DNA of 38,852 nucleotides from JAEUSG01 sp964590225. Lineage in GTDB: Bacteria; Fibrobacterota; OXYB2-FULL-49-7; JAEUSG01. Both the position numbers and the translations under genes were made by a program. The notes beneath the pieces are model-generated. The model saw only the letters and a program-made list of their open reading frames with translations. It made no database searches and had not been told where the DNA came from. The DNA is taken from the NCBI GenBank assembly GCA_964590225.1, contig CAZPWS010000031.1, forward strand, positions 1 to 38,852, given 5' to 3'. Shown here piece by piece: positions 35,351 through 38,852 of the stretch (the stretch's first letter is position 1; each line of letters begins with the position of its first letter).

Positions 35351-36973
35351 TTAGTGTCTCGCACACAAAGTTAACTCTTCCCGTACCGCAGGTATGAAGC
35401 GAGGGCTCAATGAAATTGATTTTAACCCCAAACTGTAAAGGCGGCTTGCAACACCGGGATTTGCAGCCATTTCACCGCAAACAGACAGCTTTTTGCCGGC
35501 TCGGAAAGCAGCATCAGATAACCGACCAAGAACTTCCCACAGCACCGGATGATCCGGATTGTAGTCGTCGGCGACATGTTCATTGTTTCTGTCAACGGCA
35601 AAAAGATATTGGATAAGGTCGTTGGTGCCGATACTGCCGAAATCAGCTTCTCTTAATATTTCTTCAGCATCGAAAATCGAAGAGGGGATTTCAAACATAG
35701 GTCCGAATAGCAGGTTGTTTTTGTTATAGTCAATGCCATCAATAGATGCGTAGGTAGCTTCCATTAGTTTTCGCCACTGAGTTAAATCAGTAACCAACGG
35801 GTAGAGAATATGTACGGGACCATTAGCAGAGGCTTTTGCGAGCGCCCTTATCTGCGAAGCAAATAGCTCCCGATTACCTAATAAAAACCGGGAACCCCGT
35901 AATCCAAGAAAGGGATTTGCTTCTGTTTCCAGTTGTAGAAAAGGCAAAGGTTTATCTCCTCCGATATCAAGAAGCCTGAAAGTAACCGGCTTATTTTCCA
36001 TTTCTCTTACAGTAAGGGAATAAATGGACTCTTGTTCTTCTTCAGAAAGAATTCCCCCTCTTTTTATAAAAAGAAACTCTGTCCTGAAAAGGCCAATTCC
36101 ATCTGCTGACATCTCCTTGACGCCTTTAAGCTCTTCAGGAAGACTTATATTTGCCAAAACTTCTGTCCCTGGAGGCGAAAGAGTGGCGATTGATAAAAAA
36201 GGAGCTGCTCTTTCTGTTGCAGTTGAGACAAGCGCTTCGTCCGGATTTATTACAATGGTACCTGTTTCTCCGTCAATAAATACGGTATCGCCACAACTGA
36301 TTACATTAAAGAGTCCATGAATTGAGGAAACCGCCGGAATGCCAATTGCACGCGCAATAATTGCGGCGTGGGAACCTTTTCCTCCTTTCTCGGTTATAAA
36401 ACCTTTTACACTAGTAAAGTCTGTTTTTGCAATAATCTGTGGTGTCAGTTCTTCGGTAACAATGATTCTGCCATAACCTCTGCGGCATTTAGAATGGCCT
36501 TCGCACAAAAACCCGTCCGGAGACCTGTGGAGCTTATCAAGAAGTCTTTTACGAATATCGCCTATGTCTCGAGACCTTTCCCGAAGGTACTCGTTTTCCA
36601 GCCTTAAAAATGAGTCCTCATAAGCTTTATAAACTTCATTAATAGCCGCTTCAGCATTGCGTTTGCGCATCTTAATATCATTACTTACCATCTTAATAAC
36701 AGTGGTATCAAGAAGAATCTGTTTTTGCGCAGAAAATATTCCCGCTTCGGCAAGTCCTATCCGCTCCGAAACCTCAGCAGCCCATTTATCAAGGTCTTCG
36801 GCAACCTCTTTTACGGCTGATTCGAACCGATTCAGTTCGGTTGAAATTTCCTCGTCGGTTACAAGGTTGCGCTCACTTACCTTTTCGTGATTTTCCGGCG
36901 CATAAAGACAAACAGAGGCGACGGCTTTCCCACTTGAAAGCGGCAGACCGTTGTATATTTTTGTTTCAAACAT
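35351..36973 (-). CDS. ptsI: Phosphoenolpyruvate-protein phosphotransferase (PTS enzyme I)
   Basis: This 540-residue enzyme I transfers phosphate from PEP to HPr. The phospho-histidine is His202 in GGKGSHAAI (commonly GGRTSHAAI), and the PEP-binding domain has 'GLFRTEFLF', 'GGDKPLPFL' and the conserved cysteine in CGEMAANP. At 540 residues it is slightly shorter than the usual ~575. No HPr or sugar-specific EII gene lies within the window, so it may serve a regulatory PTS or depend on distant genes. It lies between alaS and the DUF486 gene. Confidence 0.94.
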   Translation of the reverse strand: MFETKIYNGLPLSSGKAVASVCLYAPENHEKVSERNLVTDEEISTELNRFESAVKEVAEDLDKWAAEVSERIGLAEAGIFSAQKQILLDTTVIKMVSNDIKMRKRNAEAAINEVYKAYEDSFLRLENEYLRERSRDIGDIRKRLLDKLHRSPDGFLCEGHSKCRRGYGRIIVTEELTPQIIAKTDFTSVKGFITEKGGKGSHAAIIARAIGIPAVSSIHGLFNVISCGDTVFIDGETGTIVINPDEALVSTATERAAPFLSIATLSPPGTEVLANISLPEELKGVKEMSADGIGLFRTEFLFIKRGGILSEEEQESIYSLTVREMENKPVTFRLLDIGGDKPLPFLQLETEANPFLGLRGSRFLLGNRELFASQIRALAKASANGPVHILYPLVTDLTQWRKLMEATYASIDGIDYNKNNLLFGPMFEIPSSIFDAEEILREADFGSIGTNDLIQYLFAVDRNNEHVADDYNPDHPVLWEVLGRLSDAAFRAGKKLSVCGEMAANPGVASRLYSLGLKSISLSPRFIPAVREELTLCARH

Positions 36974-37004
36974 ATTTAACCATTAGCTCTTCTGGAGAGA
37001 CACA

Positions 37005-37334
37005 TCACCATTTTTTAAAAACAAAAAAGACAGCCAAAGCCATGCAGGCAAAACCGGCGATGATATTCCATCTCAACTCTTCACGCAAATAGAGAACCGA
37101 AAAAACAGAAAAAACAACAAGGGTAATAACTTCCTGAATGGTTTTTAGCTGCGCTGCAGAAAAGGATCCATGCCCTATTCTGTTGGCAGGCACCTGAAGA
37201 CAGTATTCAAAAAAGGCTATTCCCCAGCTAATGAGAATAACCTTCCATAGAACAGTTTGTTTAAACTTTAAATGGCCATACCAAGCAAATGTCATGAATA
37301 TATTTGACAGTATGAGCAGGATGACCGTTTTCAT
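37005..37334 (-). CDS. DUF486 small membrane protein (DMT-like)
   Basis: This 109-residue protein appears to have four transmembrane segments (~4-20, 28-48, 66-82, 90-106) and matches my recollection of the DUF486 family, distantly related to small multidrug/DMT transporters. Family features include the N-terminal 'NIFMTFAWYGHLKFK', 'EYCLQVPANRIGH' and 'LREELRWN'. Its function is unknown. It overlaps the upstream sugar kinase by four bases, implying coupled expression, so transport of a sugar acid or metabolite is possible but unproven. Confidence 0.88.
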   Translation of the reverse strand: MKTVILLILSNIFMTFAWYGHLKFKQTVLWKVILISWGIAFFEYCLQVPANRIGHGSFSAAQLKTIQEVITLVVFSVFSVLYLREELRWNIIAGFACMALAVFFVFKKW

Positions 37335-38410
37335 CGCTTGACTCTTGCGTTTCCTTTCCAGATGCTCCAGATTTGATCTTCATCAACCGGCTGTGCATAA
37401 TCGGTCATGTGTGTTGTAGCAAGCGCGCCGCTAGCCCAGCCAAACTGGTTCCATTTTTCTGGTTCCCATTCTCTGAGAATTGCATAAAGCATTCCACCGA
37501 CAAAACCATCTCCGCCTCCAATTCTGTCTAAAACACCTATTTCACGCGGTTCTACAATAAACCAATCATCTCCTTCCGCCATAATTGAACCCCAAAGGTG
37601 GCGGTTTGTGCTTATGACTTCACGGAGAGTTGTAGCAAATACCGAGGCGTTTGGATAAGCTTTCTTGACGCGGTTAATCATTTCCTTAAAGCTTTCTATT
37701 TTACTACCAAGTCCTTTGCCGCCCTCTTCCGGCCCTTCAATGCCTAAACAAAGCTGAAAATCCTCCTCGTTTCCTACAAGAATATCGGATAAACTTGCTA
37801 TTTCGGCAAAAATAGCTTTTAGCTCCTTTTCCCTTCCCTTCCAGAATGAGGCACGGAAATTCAAATCGAATGATATTTTTGTTCCATATTTTTTAGCTGC
37901 TCTGGCAAGTTCCAGACAAAAAGTACTTGTGTCTGGTGAAAGAGCGCCTATTAAACCGGAAAGGTGGACAATTTGTACCCCCTCTTTACCAAATATTTTC
38001 TCTATGTCGAAATCTTTTACGCTCAATGTTCGTCCAACTTCTCCGGCACGGTCGTTTTGTACTCTTGGACCACGAGATCCAAAGCCGCTATCTGCAATAT
38101 TAAACTGGTGACGGAAACCCCAAGGCCCCCCCTGCTCAACATCAAGCCCTTCAAAGTCCATATTTCTGCTGCGCAGATTTGCTTTAATAAAGGCTGAAAT
38201 GGGGCTATCTTTAACAAATTTAGTGAGTATCTTAACCTTAAGACCGAGATAGGAAGGAATGCTCGCCACATTGGTTTCGGCACTTGTTGCCTGCATAAAA
38301 AAAGTGTCGCTACTGTGGACAGGCTGCCCATTAAAAGGGGTAAGTCTTACGCCCATACTTGTAGGTACAATCAATGAGTAGGCAGCATTTTTTTTCAATT
38401 CGAGTTTCAT
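37331..38410 (-). CDS. PfkB-family sugar kinase, probable 2-keto-3-deoxygluconate kinase
   Basis: This 359-residue ribokinase-family protein has the catalytic Asp301 in DRIGGGDGFVGG (the PfkB signature, with GG in place of the usual GA before Gly-Asp). The 'FDLNFRASFWKG' block at ~181-192 resembles KDG kinases. KDG kinase phosphorylates 2-keto-3-deoxygluconate from hexuronate breakdown. The protein is longer than the common ~310 residues. AAAGGA lies eight bases before the ATG. The link to glucuronate breakdown is indirect through the GH2 enzyme 14 kb away; fructokinase activity cannot be excluded. Confidence 0.82.
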   Translation of the reverse strand: MKLELKKNAAYSLIVPTSMGVRLTPFNGQPVHSSDTFFMQATSAETNVASIPSYLGLKVKILTKFVKDSPISAFIKANLRSRNMDFEGLDVEQGGPWGFRHQFNIADSGFGSRGPRVQNDRAGEVGRTLSVKDFDIEKIFGKEGVQIVHLSGLIGALSPDTSTFCLELARAAKKYGTKISFDLNFRASFWKGREKELKAIFAEIASLSDILVGNEEDFQLCLGIEGPEEGGKGLGSKIESFKEMINRVKKAYPNASVFATTLREVISTNRHLWGSIMAEGDDWFIVEPREIGVLDRIGGGDGFVGGMLYAILREWEPEKWNQFGWASGALATTHMTDYAQPVDEDQIWSIWKGNARVKR

Positions 38411-38509
38411 GAAATATCCTTTCTATATGTGTATTATGAAGTTTTTAAAGCCACAGATACAAAGTATAAAATATTATTTTAATGACAAGATGAAAAAGGG
38501 CACTTTTCT

Positions 38510-38656
38510 TTGAAGGTCTTGTTTGTTCAGCTGAGGCAAATTGGCGATATCCTTATGTGTACGCCCGCTATTCGTGCTTTCAAGGAGCGCTTTCCGGATA
38601 GTGTTGTCCATTTTCTCTGTTCAGAGCAATTCTCATCAATTCTTCCTGACTTCTGA
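38510..38656 (+). pseudogene. Glycosyltransferase family 9 (heptosyltransferase-like), truncated N-terminus
   Basis: From a TTG at 38510 the frame reads LKVLFVQLRQIGDILMCTPA, then IRAFKERFPDSVVHFLCSEQ, and stops at TGA (38654-38656) after 48 codons. The first 45 residues match the start of ADP-heptose:LPS-type glycosyltransferases (GT9), which are normally ~340 residues. No downstream continuation is found in the other frames up to the window edge, so the gene looks interrupted by inserted DNA rather than shifted by one base. GT9 genes belong to LPS-core assembly in diderm bacteria. Confidence 0.78.
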
Positions 38657-38688
38657 CGGTATCTGAAATTTACCATTACCCAATTTTC

Positions 38689-38713
38689 TAAGTATTTGAA
38701 TATCAAATACTTA
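38689..38713. repeat. Perfect 11-bp inverted repeat with 3-base loop
   Basis: TAAGTATTTGA and TCAAATACTTA flank the loop ATA. On the plus strand a run of six T follows, so it could act as a weak terminator; its AT-rich stem and place after a broken gene equally suit an element-end hairpin. Confidence 0.6.
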
Positions 38714-38783
38714 CTTTTTTAATTAGTGTGATTGTACCGCACTAACACAAAAATCACCATCAGAGATTGACACGATCTGAAAC

Positions 38784-38818
38784 CTTAACCCCCCTGGCCC
38801 CATAGGTGTTAGGTTAAG
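38784..38818. repeat. Inverted repeat CTTAACC/GGTTAAG, 21-base loop
   Basis: Perfect 7-bp arms lie at 38784-38790 and 38812-38818; the loop contains a possible inner CCT/AGG pairing. It may be a structured element end or an RNA hairpin. The function is unknown. Confidence 0.45.
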
Positions 38819-38852
38819 ATAATTCAAAATAACGCTAACTCTAAAAAAATCA

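Larger units (their letters stand above)
38657..38852. other. Non-coding tail after broken GT9 gene, possible inserted element end
   Basis: I see no confident gene in these 196 bases. They contain an 11-bp AT-rich hairpin (38689-38713) and a second hairpin with 7-bp arms (38784-38818). The 8-mer ATCTGAAA occurs at 38661 and 38775. On the minus strand a 42-codon open frame runs in from the edge and stops at 38723, too short to call. Hairpins directly after a disrupted gene suggest an IS or MITE end, unproven. Confidence 0.4.

Noticed and set aside
38433..38470. Possible promoter TTTTTA-17-TATAAA before the GT9 fragment
   Set aside because: The -35 element is poor and the region is AT-rich, so such matches arise by chance.
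38723..38851. 42-codon open frame on the minus strand entering from the right edge, containing LTPMGPGGLRF
   Set aside because: Too short, no recognised family and no start visible; an open stretch this long is expected by chance fairly often.

Overview
The window is a chromosomal segment around a probable replication origin of a diderm (Gram-negative type) bacterium. The diderm reading rests on a long YidC with a large periplasmic domain, a membrane-anchored HtrA protease, a bactofilin and the start of a heptosyltransferase-type gene. The DNA looks low to moderate in GC. A bacterial geranylgeranylglyceryl-phosphate-synthase-like gene beside alaS, plus many intracellular glycosidases, suggests a relative of the FCB superphylum (Bacteroidota, Cloacimonadota, Fibrobacterota or similar). 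That placement is inference; no rRNA gene is present to test it.

Layout. (1) 1-10523, plus strand, tightly packed: C-terminal part of an M16 peptidase, mannose-6-phosphate isomerase, a STAS anti-anti-sigma protein, GH2 beta-mannosidase, a Gfo/Idh/MocA oxidoreductase, a heterodimeric ABC exporter pair, rhamnulose-1-phosphate aldolase and an SDR. (2) 10534-17647, minus strand, one probable seven-gene operon read as mnmG-rsmG-parA-parB-bactofilin-htrA-sigma54 activator. A perfect parS site overlaps the mnmG start codon, and a near-parS lies inside parB. (3) 17648-17876: AT-rich, non-coding, with several DnaA-box-like 9-mers; the best oriC candidate. (4) dnaA (minus) diverges from rpmH-rnpA-yidD-yidC (plus), the classical origin cluster. 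(5) 21695-27839, plus: a GH2 beta-glucuronidase-like enzyme, a compact type II restriction-modification pair and a Rep/PcrA-type helicase. (6) 27860-31955: a RhaS/RhaR-like AraC regulator divergent from a large GH106-like putative alpha-L-rhamnosidase. (7) 31966-38410, minus: GGGP synthase, alaS, PTS enzyme I, a DUF486 membrane protein and a KDG-kinase-like sugar kinase. (8) 38510-38852: a 48-codon glycosyltransferase-9 fragment that stops abruptly, followed by non-coding DNA with two hairpins.

How it fits together. The origin-proximal core carries initiation (DnaA), segregation (ParA, ParB, parS), ribosome and RNase P parts and membrane insertion. Around it sits sugar metabolism aimed at mannose, rhamnose and uronic acids: manA with beta-mannosidase, rhaD with the GH106-like enzyme and its RhaS-like regulator, and the glucuronidase with KDG kinase. 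None of these glycosidases shows a signal peptide, so they probably act on imported oligosaccharides. The restriction-modification pair is the clearest accessory insertion. The less ordinary features are the parS-mnmG overlap, the parAB-bactofilin-HtrA-sigma54 operon, the Cys-rich PAS sensor, the unusually short RnpA and the GGGPS gene. No CRISPR array, tRNA or rRNA gene was seen.
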